From CAYQJS01 sp964417895 (GTDB taxonomy: Bacteria > Chloroflexota > UBA6077 > SHYK01): a DNA stretch of 64,000 bases. The position numbers were made by a program, and so were the translations under genes. This document shows, one piece after another, positions 1 to 7,842 of this stretch (the stretch's first letter is position 1; every line of letters begins with the position of its first letter). A model generated the notes under the pieces. It worked only from the letters and a program-made list of their open reading frames with translations. It ran no database searches and was not told where the DNA came from. The DNA lies in contig CAYQJS010000001.1 in the NCBI GenBank assembly GCA_964417895.1, forward strand, positions 1 through 64,000. Direction: 5' to 3'.

Positions 1-107
1 CACGCGCTCACCACGAGCGGAGCACGCGCTCACCACGAGCGGAGCACGCGCTCACCACGAGCGGAGCACGCGCTCACTACAAGTGGAGCCCAACCTTCCT
101 AGCATTG
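1..107. repeat. Tandem 22-bp repeat, part of a MITE-like dispersed element cut by the window edge
   Basis: Four head-to-tail copies of a 22-bp unit (1-22, 23-44, 45-66, 67-88) built around gctcaccacgagcggag. The fourth copy carries a few substitutions. The trailing sequence (gtggagcccaacctt at about 82-96) resembles the right end of the element at 59249-59442, where gcggaactcaacctt runs into the terminal inverted repeat. I read this as the right half of the same family; its left part lies outside the window. There are no CRISPR-like spacers, because the units are directly abutted. Confidence 0.8.
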
Positions 108-112
108 CGTGA

Positions 113-1585
113 TTAGGAGCCCGCCACCATCGCCAGCGCCCGCAGCGCCGCGACGACCTCCCGGTCCTCGACCGGAGCGACCGTCCGCATATCCAGGAGC
201 ACGCGATCCTCCACGATGCGCCCGACGATCGGGGTGCGCCAGGCGCGCAATCGCGCGGCCAGCCGCTGGGCCGAGTCGCTCTCCAACCCCAGGGAAATGG
301 CCCGGCTGGGGAGCGTCTCGCCAGGAACGGACCCACCACCGGTCGTTGCTCGCGACTCCACGACCCGGGCGTCCAACGCGCCGGAGGCCCTGACGACTCG
401 CCGAGCTCGCCGTTGCAGCTCATCCACGGGCGTGCCGATCATGCGCCACACCGGCACTTCCCGCTCAGCTTCCCCTTGCAGATAGTGGAGCAAGGTGGTG
501 TGCAGGGCCGCGAGGGTCGCTTTGTCGGGGCGGAGGGCGCGCGTAAGGGGGTGCTGCCGCAGGCGGTCAATGGCCTCGGCCTTCCCGACGGCGATGCCGG
601 CTTGCGGGCCGCCCAGTAGCTTGTCGCCACTAAAGCACACAACGTCGGCACCCGCCGCTACGCTCTCCTGCACCATGGGCTCATGGGCGAGTCCAAAACG
701 CTCCGTTGGGATGAGGCTGCCGCTCCCGAGGTCGTCGACGACCTGGAGGCCGCGGGAACGCGCCAGCCCCACCAGCTCTTCTAGCGACGCAGCGTGCACG
801 AAACCAACTATGCGGAAGTTGCTGGCGTGGACGCGCAGCAGCAGCGCGGTGTCCCCCGAAATGGCCGCTTCGTAGTCGCGGACGTATGTGCGATTGGTGG
901 TCCCTACCTCGACGAGACGGGCCCCGCTCTGTCGTAGTACGTCAGGGATACGGAACCCACCGCCGATCTCCACCAACTGGCCTCGGGAGATAACGACCTC
1001 GCGGCCGCTCGCCAGCGCCGCAAGGGTGAGAAGGACGGCGCTCGCATTGTTGTTCACCACTAGCCCGGCTTCGGCGCCCGTGAGCCGGCGCAACAGCTGG
1101 CTTACGTGCTCGTGGCGAGAGCCGCGCTCGCCGGCATCCAGGTCGTACTCGAGGGCGCTATAACCACTGCTGACCTGGGCCATCGCCCGAAGCGCGGCCG
1201 CGCTGAGCGGCGCTCGGCCCAGGTTCGTGTGGAGCATGACGCCCGTTGCGTTGATCACAGGGCGGAGACTGGCCCGGAAGAGCACGTCGAGCTGCGCCTG
1301 CGCAGCGGCGATCAGTTCGGCGCTCGTCGGCGGCAGTCGGTCGGCGGCGACGGTGGCGCGGGCCGTGGCAAGCGTCGCCCGAAGTACGTCTACCACCAGG
1401 TCCCGGGGGTTGCTGTTGAGAAGCGCGGCGCCCTCGTCAGTTTGCAACAGCCGGTCGATGCTGGGAATCGACCTTCGAGGGTCCAATAGAACCTCTTCGA
1501 TTGAGCGCCACCAAAGCGAAGAAGCCGTACCTCCAAAGGTGCGGATTTCCTCGTCCGTCTGAGGTGGACTCAGAATGACAGACAT
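113..1585 (-). CDS. selA: L-seryl-tRNA(Sec) selenium transferase SelA
   Basis: Pyridoxal-phosphate enzyme that converts Ser-tRNA(Sec) to Sec-tRNA(Sec) using selenophosphate, in the cytoplasm. The protein is 490 aa, slightly longer than the usual 460 or so. The N-terminal SelA domain covers about residues 30-70. The PLP-binding core has a clear FSGDKLLGGPQ motif with the Schiff-base lysine at about K322, preceded by VVDDLGSGSL. INATGVMLHTNLGRAPLS near residue 111 is also typical of SelA. The start is ATG. The gene reads toward the left edge, where selB or selD might follow, but that is outside the window. No selenocysteine tRNA or SECIS element is visible here. Its presence implies that the organism makes selenoproteins. 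Confidence 0.95.
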   Translation of the reverse strand: MSVILSPPQTDEEIRTFGGTASSLWWRSIEEVLLDPRRSIPSIDRLLQTDEGAALLNSNPRDLVVDVLRATLATARATVAADRLPPTSAELIAAAQAQLDVLFRASLRPVINATGVMLHTNLGRAPLSAAALRAMAQVSSGYSALEYDLDAGERGSRHEHVSQLLRRLTGAEAGLVVNNNASAVLLTLAALASGREVVISRGQLVEIGGGFRIPDVLRQSGARLVEVGTTNRTYVRDYEAAISGDTALLLRVHASNFRIVGFVHAASLEELVGLARSRGLQVVDDLGSGSLIPTERFGLAHEPMVQESVAAGADVVCFSGDKLLGGPQAGIAVGKAEAIDRLRQHPLTRALRPDKATLAALHTTLLHYLQGEAEREVPVWRMIGTPVDELQRRARRVVRASGALDARVVESRATTGGGSVPGETLPSRAISLGLESDSAQRLAARLRAWRTPIVGRIVEDRVLLDMRTVAPVEDREVVAALRALAMVAGS

Positions 1586-1619
1586 TGAGCGCTACCGGAT
1601 TCTACGGATGGTCCCCAAT

Positions 1620-1636
1620 CCCGAGCAAAGCTCGGG
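1620..1636. other. Short perfect hairpin between selA and the glycosyltransferase gene
   Basis: CCCGAGC-aaa-GCTCGGG, a 7-bp stem with a 3-nt loop. It lies 35 bp upstream of the selA start on the minus strand and upstream of the plus-strand glycosyltransferase. No U-run follows it in either direction, so it is not a standard terminator. It could fold in the selA 5' leader. Function unknown. Confidence 0.4.
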
Positions 1637-1654
1637 TAGCGCCGCCGGGTTTCC

Positions 1655-1660
1655 TATACT
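1655..1660 (+). promoter_or_regulatory. Putative -10 element TATACT
   Basis: TATACT lies 34 bp upstream of the ATG at 1694. The same hexamer occurs at similar distances before the genes at 11835 and 18430. No convincing -35 box is spaced 16-18 bp upstream, so this is a tentative call. Confidence 0.35.
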
Positions 1661-1693
1661 CCTGAGTGACACTGATCAGCGGCGGAATGCGAA

Positions 1694-3961
1694 ATGAATG
1701 GAGCCGGTCGCGGTGATGCGAGCCAGGCTTCGGGCCTTCCTCGGATTGCCGTCGTCGTCGTGAGCTGGAACCAGCGCGAACGGCTCGCCCAATGCCTGGA
1801 GTCCATTGCAGCGCAAAACTACCCCGAGCGCCAGATCGTCGTCGTCGACAACGGCTCCGCGGACGGCTCCAGCGAGATGGTGAGCGCACAATACCCCGAA
1901 GCTCAGTTGATCTCCAGCGCCAGGAACCTGGGTTTCGGCGCCGGCAACAACCTCGCCATCCGCGCGACCGATACGCCGTACGTGGCCACATTGAACAACG
2001 ACGCGGTCGCCGATCCTGGGTGGCTTGAAGCCCTCGTCGAGCGGATGCAGGCGGACCCGTCACTGGGATCCGTCGCATCCAAGATGGTGCTCCAGCACGA
2101 CCCGGCCACGATCGATTCCTGCGGCATCGCGCTGGACCGAGCCGGCATCGCGTGGGACCTGTGGGGCGGCTACCCCGCGTCCCTCGTGGGCAGGTCGCGC
2201 CCGGTCTTCGGCCCTTGCGCGGGCGCGGCGCTCTATCGCCGCGCCATGCTGGACGACGTCGGCCTTTTCGACGAAGACTTCTTCGCCTACCTGGAGGACG
2301 TGGACCTCGCGTGGCGCGCCCGTCTGCGGGGATGGGGCTGCGTCCTCGCACCCGACGCCGTGGCGCACCATGCGCACTCTGGGACCCTGGGTGAAGCCTC
2401 GCCGCTGAAGCGGTACCTGCTGGCGCGCAACAAGATCTGGACCATCGCCAAGTGCGCCCCTGCCGAAGACCTCCGGACCGACCTGCCCACCATCGCGCTG
2501 TATGACGTCGGCGCCGTCGCCTTCGCCGTTGCCCGCCACCGCGACTGGGCGTCGGCCCGAGGCCGGCTGGATGGCCTCCGCTCGCTGCCATCGGCGCTGC
2601 GCAAACGACGTGAGATCCAGGCGCGCCGGACGACGGAGGTCGCCGAGCTGCGAGCCCTCTACGCGCCGCTGGCCGCCCCGTGGGACGTGCCGAGGCGCTA
2701 CCGCCACCTTGTAGGGGACAGGGGACAGGGGACAGCGTGGGGGACAGGGGACAGGGGACAGGGGACAGGGGCCCGCGCGGGGGACGGCGCAGGGAACGTT
2801 CGGAACCTCCGCGAGTTGGCGCGCCTCGCGATCTTGCGCACCATCGGAGCGTTACTGCCCCGACCCCCGACCCCCGACCCCCGACCCCTGGCGGGTCCCC
2901 GCGTTGTGATCCTTCGGCCCGACCATCTCGGTGACGTGCTGCTCTCCCGTCCCGCCGTGGAGGCGGTACGCGCGATCGGCGGATCCGGCGCCCAGATCAC
3001 GGTGGTCGTGGGTCCGTGGGCAGCCAATTCACTCCAGGGACTCGACGTCCGTGTGGCCGCGTTCCCTTTTCCCGGGTTTACTCGCACGCCCAAGGGGAGC
3101 TTTATCGCACCGTACTCGAACCTTGCCGCGCTGGCCGCCCGCCTGCAGTCCGAGAACTACGACGCGGCCCTGATCCTCCGGCCGGACCACTGGTGGGGGG
3201 CCCTCGCCGCGGCACTCGCGGGTATCCGGGTGCGCGTGGGACACGATACGCCTGCGACCTCGCCCTTTCTGACGCACCGAGTTCCCCACTTGCGCGAGCA
3301 CGCTGCCGCCGCCGCGCTGCGAGCGGCGGGCCAGCTTTTGGCCGCGCTCGGCCAACCGCGACCTTCGGAACCACCCCACGTCCGCTTCGAGCCCTCTGGC
3401 CAGGCCGCACAAGACGCTGCACGCTGGGGGGCCGCGAGTGTCTCCACCGGCGCGCCGCTGGTTGCCATCCATCCGGGCGCTGGATCCGCGCTGAAGACCT
3501 GGCCGGCCGGGCGCTGGGCGGCCATCGCCGACGGGCTCCCTGCCGATGCCGCCGTCGTGCTGACCGGGGGGCTCGAGGACGCCCCCTTGGTCGCCGCGAT
3601 CCGAGAGCTGGCGGCGCGGGATGTTTGCGCCGACCTCGATCTGGACTGGGACCACCTCGCCGCTCTCTACGCGCGGGCCGACGTGGTCCTGGGCATGGAC
3701 AGCGGGCCCCTCCATCTGGCGGCAGCCGTCGGAACGCCCACCGTGCGAGTCTACGGGCCCACGGATCCCGAGGTCTACGGGCCGGCCGGAGGAGGAGGTC
3801 TCCATGTCGCCGTCCGGGGGACGCTGCCGTGCGCCCCGTGCGGGAACCTGATCGCGCCGCCGTGCGGCTACCGCCAGGACCCGCCGTGCCTGGCCGCGGC
3901 GAGGGTGAGCGAGGTCGTGACCGAGGCCACGGGCCGGCTGCGAGCGCCCACACCGTCGTGA
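1694..3961 (+). CDS. Fusion of a family-2 glycosyltransferase with a family-9 (heptosyltransferase-type) glycosyltransferase
   Basis: This 755-aa protein holds two complete enzyme domains. Residues about 15-300 are a GT-A fold GT2 of the rhamnosyltransferase-like type, with VVSWNQRE, VVDNGSADGS, the metal-binding LNNDAV near residue 100 and EDVDLAWRARLRGW. Residues about 400-755 are a GT9 domain of the ADP-heptose:LPS heptosyltransferase type, with ILRPDHLGDVLLSRPAVEA, AIHPGAGSALKTWP and MDSGPLHLAAAVGTPTVRVYG. The linker, about residues 340-400, is low-complexity Gly/Arg then Pro/Arg/Asp sequence encoded by 7-nt tandem repeats. Two more GT9 genes follow with 4-bp overlaps, so this is an operon for assembling a surface glycan. 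The acceptor and sugar cannot be told from sequence. Confidence 0.88.
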   Translation: MNGAGRGDASQASGLPRIAVVVVSWNQRERLAQCLESIAAQNYPERQIVVVDNGSADGSSEMVSAQYPEAQLISSARNLGFGAGNNLAIRATDTPYVATLNNDAVADPGWLEALVERMQADPSLGSVASKMVLQHDPATIDSCGIALDRAGIAWDLWGGYPASLVGRSRPVFGPCAGAALYRRAMLDDVGLFDEDFFAYLEDVDLAWRARLRGWGCVLAPDAVAHHAHSGTLGEASPLKRYLLARNKIWTIAKCAPAEDLRTDLPTIALYDVGAVAFAVARHRDWASARGRLDGLRSLPSALRKRREIQARRTTEVAELRALYAPLAAPWDVPRRYRHLVGDRGQGTAWGTGDRGQGTGARAGDGAGNVRNLRELARLAILRTIGALLPRPPTPDPRPLAGPRVVILRPDHLGDVLLSRPAVEAVRAIGGSGAQITVVVGPWAANSLQGLDVRVAAFPFPGFTRTPKGSFIAPYSNLAALAARLQSENYDAALILRPDHWWGALAAALAGIRVRVGHDTPATSPFLTHRVPHLREHAAAAALRAAGQLLAALGQPRPSEPPHVRFEPSGQAAQDAARWGAASVSTGAPLVAIHPGAGSALKTWPAGRWAAIADGLPADAAVVLTGGLEDAPLVAAIRELAARDVCADLDLDWDHLAALYARADVVLGMDSGPLHLAAAVGTPTVRVYGPTDPEVYGPAGGGGLHVAVRGTLPCAPCGNLIAPPCGYRQDPPCLAAARVSEVVTEATGRLRAPTPS
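2714..2889 (+). repeat. In-frame heptanucleotide repeats (ggggaca and cccccga arrays) inside the GT2-GT9 gene
   Basis: Positions 2714-2771 hold seven ggggaca units in two blocks separated by a short interruption. Positions 2858-2889 hold four units of a cccccga/cccctgg type. Because 21 nt equals three units and seven codons, the arrays encode repeating GDRGQGT-like and PPTPDPR-like peptides and keep the frame open. They sit exactly in the linker between the two catalytic domains. Confidence 0.85.
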
Positions 3962-5214
3962 GCGCGCTCCTCCGTTGCGCTCGTTCCGCCCTCTGGCTCG
4001 TCGGTGCGGCCGCGTTTCGGGCCTATGGCGTGACGACGAGGTCGCGTGAGTCGATGCCCGGCCCGCCCCTCGACTCGGAAAGCCCGCTTCGCATACTCGT
4101 CATTCGCCTCGACCTGCTCGGCGATGTGGTCTTCTCAATCCCCGCGATCGAGGCCCTGGCCGCGGCGTTCCCTCGAGCGCGCATCGACGCCCTGGCGCTT
4201 CCCTACACGGCGCCGATCCTCCGCCGCGTGCCGGCCGTCGCCAAGGTGCACGAGCTCGATATCAATCGATTTCGTCGTCCCCAGGGGTGGCTCGCCATCG
4301 GCGACCTGGCGCGCACCCTCAGGGGAATTCGCAGCGAGCGCTACGATGTGGCGATAGGGCTATCCGGCTTGATGGGGGGCGTATTCGCGGCTTGCAGCGG
4401 CGCCCGCTGGCGGGTCGGCTTCGAGCTGGAGACGTTCCGGGGCTGCTACAACCTCCCAGTCGTGGACCGACGCTACACGCGTGCCCAGCATGAAGTCGAG
4501 TACTGCCTCGACCTGGTGCGGGCGCTGGGCGTGCAGATCGCGGCCGGCGCCCGCCCCCGCCTCAACCCCTCCTCCGGGCGACAGCCAGGGAGAGACAGTG
4601 CAGCCACCGCGCCGTCCCCCGACCCCCGACCCCCGACCCCTGACCCCCACATTGACCCCCGCCCCCCGACCCCCCCGTACGCCGTCCTTGTGCCGGGGGC
4701 CAGCAACGGCGCGGCGAAGCGCTGGCCCCCGCCCCTCTGGGCACAGCTGGGTGACCGCATCACGGCCGATCTGGGCCTCAACCTCGTCGTCGCGGGAGCG
4801 CCATCCGAGCGGGAGCTCACGGAGGCCCTCGTGGGACATCTATCCGTGCCCGCGACGAACCTCGCGGGGCACACCTCCCTGGAGGAGCTCGTCGATCTCC
4901 TTGCAAGGGCCTCGGTCGTCATAGCGGGAGACACCGGCCCGCTCCACGTCGCCGCCGCTCTGGGGACGCCCGTCGTGGGCATCTACGGGCCCACGGACCC
5001 CACCAACAGCGGCCCGCTCGCCGAGCGCGCGGAAATCGTGCGTCTTGGCCTCGCCTGCAGCCCCTGCTACGATCTGCGTAGTCCCGCTGAGTGCAAGCTG
5101 CCCGATCGCAGCATGATCTGTATGTCGGGCCTCGCTCCGGCGAGGGTGTTGCAGGCGGTGACAAGAGTGCTGGATCGCGATTTCGGAGCGGCGGGCCAGG
5201 CGGGGAGAGCGTGA
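3958..5214 (+). CDS. Family-9 glycosyltransferase (heptosyltransferase-like)
   Basis: About 418 aa from a GTG at 3958 that overlaps the preceding stop by 4 bp (GTGA). The frame stays open far upstream, but that part is antisense-like sequence inside the previous gene. An ATG at 4054 is an alternative start just before the conserved LRILVIRLDLLGDVVFSIPA. GT9 landmarks are VLVPGASNGAAKRWPP, GDTGPLHVAAALGTPVVGIYG and the Cys-containing tail CSPCYDLRSPAECK seen in many heptosyltransferases. A Pro/Asp/Arg-rich insert, about residues 220-240, is encoded by 7-nt repeats at 4616-4675 and falls between the two Rossmann-like halves. It probably transfers a heptose-like or other sugar from an NDP donor at the inner membrane face. 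Specificity unknown. Confidence 0.88.
   Translation: MSALLRCARSALWLVGAAAFRAYGVTTRSRESMPGPPLDSESPLRILVIRLDLLGDVVFSIPAIEALAAAFPRARIDALALPYTAPILRRVPAVAKVHELDINRFRRPQGWLAIGDLARTLRGIRSERYDVAIGLSGLMGGVFAACSGARWRVGFELETFRGCYNLPVVDRRYTRAQHEVEYCLDLVRALGVQIAAGARPRLNPSSGRQPGRDSAATAPSPDPRPPTPDPHIDPRPPTPPYAVLVPGASNGAAKRWPPPLWAQLGDRITADLGLNLVVAGAPSERELTEALVGHLSVPATNLAGHTSLEELVDLLARASVVIAGDTGPLHVAAALGTPVVGIYGPTDPTNSGPLAERAEIVRLGLACSPCYDLRSPAECKLPDRSMICMSGLAPARVLQAVTRVLDRDFGAAGQAGRA
4616..4675 (+). repeat. In-frame cccccga heptanucleotide array in the second GT9 gene
   Basis: About seven units of the form cccccga, cccctga and cccccac, slightly degenerate at the 3' end. It encodes a Pro/Asp/Arg/Thr-rich loop between the N- and C-terminal halves of the GT9 fold. 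It is the same repeat type as at 2858-2889. Confidence 0.82.
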
Positions 5215-6380
5215 AATCGGACGTTGAAGGTATCGAGCCGCGACGGATCCTGGTCGTCAAACTGGCGGACATCGGCGACCTCCTGACCGCAACACCTGCG
5301 CTCCGTGCCCTGCGGCGCCGCTATCCGACCGCCGAAATCACCGCGCTGGTCACCCCGCACACCGCCTCCCTCCTGACCGGCAACGACGCGGTGGACCACA
5401 CGTTGCTCTTTCCCAAGGCGGTGTTCGATGATCCACGTGGGCTCGTCCGTCCGTGGCGGGCGGCGCGGGCCCTCGCCCTCGTGGCGGGCCTGGCCGCGCG
5501 CCTGCGCCGCGAGGCTTTCGACGCGGTCGTGCTCCTGCACCATCTGGCCACCCCGTGGGGGACCAGCAAGTACCGAGCGCTGGTGCGCGCGAGCGGGGCG
5601 CGCGTGCGCGTGGGGTTGGACAACGGCGCCGGCGGTTTCCTCACGCATCGCGCTCAGGATCGCGGGTTCGGGGCGCGGCACGAGGTGGACTACTGGCTCG
5701 ACACGGTCGCGGTGCTGGGCGCTAGGGCATCGGCGCCGGCCATGGAGCTGCATTTGACAGACCAAGAGTTGTCCGCGGCGGACGGCCGCTGGTCCACCCT
5801 GGGCCTCGCGGAACGCGCCGTCGTGGCGCTCCACCCCGGCTCGGGCGCGTTCAGCCTCGCTAAGCGCTGGCCCGTCGCCAAGTTCGCGGCCGTAGGCGAT
5901 GCGCTCGCCCTCGATGGGCTTGCCGTGGCCGTTGTGGCTGGTCCCGAGGAGGCGCCCGTCGCGGCGCAGGTGCAGAGCTCAATGGCGATGCCGTCTGTCC
6001 CCCTCGTAGGGATCTCCACGCCGCGCGATCTGGCCGCGATACTGCGGCGCTGCACCCTCTTCGTCGGCAACGATAGCGGCGTGATGCACTGCGCTGCGAC
6101 TATGGGTGTACCGGTCGTGGCCGTGTTCGGCCTGTCCAACCACCGGGCATGGGGCCCCTATCCTCCCGACCGCCATCGGGTAGTGCGGCTGGACCTTCCG
6201 TGTAGCCCCTGCCTGTACCACGGATTCGGGCTTGGCACGCCCGAGGGGTGCCCTCCGCGCATGTGCCTCAACGAACTCGAGCCCAATGCCGTGCTCGCCG
6301 CCGCGCGCGAGCTGCTGCGCTCCGTCGAGCGCCCCGCCATCCGGCCCGTCGTGCAGTCGAGCGATTATGGGGGCGGATAG
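5211..6380 (+). CDS. Family-9 glycosyltransferase (heptosyltransferase-like)
   Basis: 389 aa from a GTG that overlaps the previous stop (GTGA at 5211). N-terminal RRILVVKLADIGDLLTATPA matches the GT9 donor-fold opening. Later motifs are VALHPGSGAFSLAKRWP and NDSGVMHCAATMGVPVVAVFG, with a Cys-rich CSPCLYHGFGLGTPEGCPP tail. Unlike the two GT9 domains upstream it has no repeat-encoded linker, which supports the view that those linkers are dispensable insertions. It is the third GT9 in a translationally coupled row, so it probably adds successive sugars to the same surface polymer or glycolipid. The donor and acceptor are not predictable from sequence. Confidence 0.88.
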   Translation: MKSDVEGIEPRRILVVKLADIGDLLTATPALRALRRRYPTAEITALVTPHTASLLTGNDAVDHTLLFPKAVFDDPRGLVRPWRAARALALVAGLAARLRREAFDAVVLLHHLATPWGTSKYRALVRASGARVRVGLDNGAGGFLTHRAQDRGFGARHEVDYWLDTVAVLGARASAPAMELHLTDQELSAADGRWSTLGLAERAVVALHPGSGAFSLAKRWPVAKFAAVGDALALDGLAVAVVAGPEEAPVAAQVQSSMAMPSVPLVGISTPRDLAAILRRCTLFVGNDSGVMHCAATMGVPVVAVFGLSNHRAWGPYPPDRHRVVRLDLPCSPCLYHGFGLGTPEGCPPRMCLNELEPNAVLAAARELLRSVERPAIRPVVQSSDYGGG

Positions 6381-6924
6381 GCCAGCGGCCGAGCGCACGA
6401 CGTGCGCCCGGCACCGCAACGTTGAGACGTACCTGCGGTGCGCGAAGTGCGGCACGCCCATCTGCCCCAAATGCCTGGTGCACACGCCGGTGGGCGCGCG
6501 CTGCCCCTCGTGCGCTGCGCCCCCTCGGTCCCTTGCGCGCCGCGCTCCGCTCCTCAGCTATGTGCTGAGCACCGCGGCCGGCCTCTCGGTCGGGATGGTG
6601 GCCGGCGTCGTCCTGGTGGTGGCGCCCTTCGGAGCTTTCATGATTCTCCCGCTCCTCCTCACCGGGTTCCTGGTTGGGGAGGCGATGTCGGCCGCCGCCG
6701 GGCGCAGGAGTGGAAGTGCGCTCGCAGTCCTCGCGTTCGTATGCACATTGGTCGGCCCCATCCTCGGCCGAGCGGCGCTAGTGGCTCCGGCGGTGTCGGT
6801 GCAGGACCCGGTGTTGCGCGCCAATCTCGCGCTCGTTGTCGCTCTGCAATCGCTCGGCGCGTTCGAGCTGCTGTTGCTGGCGGTAGCGGGAATCATCGCG
6901 ACGACGCGCGTGCACGATCGTTGA
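6367..6924 (+). CDS. B-box-type zinc-finger membrane protein, unknown function
   Basis: 185 aa from ATG 6367, overlapping the end of the GT9 gene by 14 bp. The N-terminus has a compact zinc-binding pattern (CARH, then CAKCGTPICPKC, then CPSC within about residues 13-60) as in bacterial B-box-like zinc fingers. Two or three hydrophobic segments follow: VLSTAAGLSVGMVAGVVLVV near 75-95, the 95-115 stretch, and one near 165-185. Such N-terminal fingers occur on several small bacterial membrane proteins, often as protein-interaction modules. The overlap suggests cotranscription with the glycosyltransferases, but no role can be assigned. Confidence 0.75.
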   Translation: MGADRPAAERTTCARHRNVETYLRCAKCGTPICPKCLVHTPVGARCPSCAAPPRSLARRAPLLSYVLSTAAGLSVGMVAGVVLVVAPFGAFMILPLLLTGFLVGEAMSAAAGRRSGSALAVLAFVCTLVGPILGRAALVAPAVSVQDPVLRANLALVVALQSLGAFELLLLAVAGIIATTRVHDR

Positions 6925-6968
6925 GGACACCGAGGGGGTGAGAAACGTCGAGGGGGAATCTCGGCTGG

Positions 6969-7241
6969 TTAGCCGCGGGCTCCGACAGGCTCGCGCGAGG
7001 AGGCGCTACTGCGCAAACGCCAGCAACCGGTCGTACTGCACATGCAACGCGCCTGTTCTTCAGCGGTGACGGGTGGTGTTCCCACCAGGCACACGATCTG
7101 GTAGAGGAGACGGCAGCCATCGTCGCCCGGCTCGTCCGCCACCGACCACCGTTCTCGGTAATTGGCGCACGCGCCCTTGTGGCGTCGCCAGTTGGGGTTA
7201 TCCTCGATCGTGGCCGGTGCTCCAGGTGAGGGATGCGGCAT
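6969..7241 (-). CDS. Small cysteine-containing protein of unknown function
   Basis: 90 aa from ATG 7241. The central part looks like real protein: TIEDNPNWRRHKGACANYRE, then DEPGDDGCRLLYQIVCLVGT, then TAEEQARCMCSTTGCW. It has six cysteines, and its acidic/aromatic composition is unlike the Arg/Ala/Pro-rich shadow frames around it. The stretch after the last cysteine is low quality (SSASSREPVGARG), so the true C-terminus may have been altered by a small frameshift. It might bind metal or a cofactor, but no family is recognised. It diverges from the thioesterase gene 28 bp away. If it is not real, 6925-7269 holds nothing else I can identify. Confidence 0.5.
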   Translation of the reverse strand: MPHPSPGAPATIEDNPNWRRHKGACANYRERWSVADEPGDDGCRLLYQIVCLVGTPPVTAEEQARCMCSTTGCWRLRSSASSREPVGARG

Positions 7242-7269
7242 TCTAGCACACCGCCGTCGGGACTGAGCC

Positions 7270-7668
7270 GTGGACCTTGATGCTTTGGACATCGTCCGCT
7301 CCCTGCCTGCCGGCCTGTCGGCCGAGGTGGGAATGGTCGTTGCGGAGCAGCATCTGGCCCCCGCGCGGGGAGTCCTCAGCACCCCCGCGATGATCGGTCT
7401 CATGGAACGCGCCGCCAGCCGCGCACTGACGCCGTTGCTGCCGGAGGGTTGGACTTCGGTGGGCACCGAGGTGTGCGTACGACACCTCGCGGCCACGCCC
7501 CCCGGCGACAGCGTGCGAGCGACCGCGACGCTGCTTGAGGCGCGGGGGCAACGGCTGAAGTTTCGCGTCCAGGCTCACAACGCCACGCGTAAGATTGGCG
7601 AGGGCACCCACGAACGGGCGATCGTCCACCTCGAGCGCTTCAGAAGGCGAGCAAGCATCAGGCCATAG
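7270..7668 (+). CDS. Thioesterase-superfamily protein, fluoroacetyl-CoA thioesterase (FlK)-like
   Basis: 132 aa from a GTG start. The sequence follows the FlK-like hotdog pattern: APARGVLSTPAMIGLMERAA near residue 30 (the Thr and Glu correspond to active-site positions of FlK), VGTEVCVRHLAATPPGD in the middle, and a His in the C-terminal part (AHNATRKIGEGTHERAIV). Hotdog thioesterases of this type hydrolyse small acyl-CoA esters. Most relatives are not fluoroacetate-specific, so general acyl-CoA clearance is the safer reading. The gene stands alone and is followed by a heptanucleotide-repeat region. Confidence 0.78.
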   Translation: MDLDALDIVRSLPAGLSAEVGMVVAEQHLAPARGVLSTPAMIGLMERAASRALTPLLPEGWTSVGTEVCVRHLAATPPGDSVRATATLLEARGQRLKFRVQAHNATRKIGEGTHERAIVHLERFRRRASIRP

Positions 7669-7670
7669 AG

Positions 7671-7842
7671 AGGCAATAGGCAACAGGCAACAGAGAGCAG
7701 TCAAGGGGCGACAGCAACATAACTGAGTCCGGTGCTCAATGCCGCGTGCCTATTGCCCATCGCTTATTACCCTGCGCCTATTGCCCATTGCCGCGTGCCT
7801 GTTGCCCCTGTCCCCTGTCCCCCTGTCCTCCTGTCCCCTCCA
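7671..7842. repeat. Heptanucleotide-periodic repeat region (ggcaata family with ggggaca-type tail)
   Basis: Units ggcaata and ggcaaca at 7671-7692 face inverted units gcctatt, gcccatc, gcctatt and gcccatt at 7747-7806. These merge into cccctgt/tcccctg units up to about 7842. The period is 7 nt throughout. The two halves are partly complementary and could pair between the 3' ends of two convergent genes. The right part is read through by the C-terminus of the DUF2851 gene. Confidence 0.8.

Noticed and set aside
1..88. Tandem repeats as a CRISPR array
   Set aside because: The 22-bp units abut without unique spacers and no cas genes are nearby.
3016..3957. Upstream extension of the second GT9 frame
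   Set aside because: It overlaps the GT9 half of the fusion in a different frame and reads Arg/Pro-rich noise. The conserved domain begins after 3958.
7671..7842. Repeat region as an origin or att site
   Set aside because: It has only 7-nt units, no DnaA-box pattern, no integrase and no tRNA edge.
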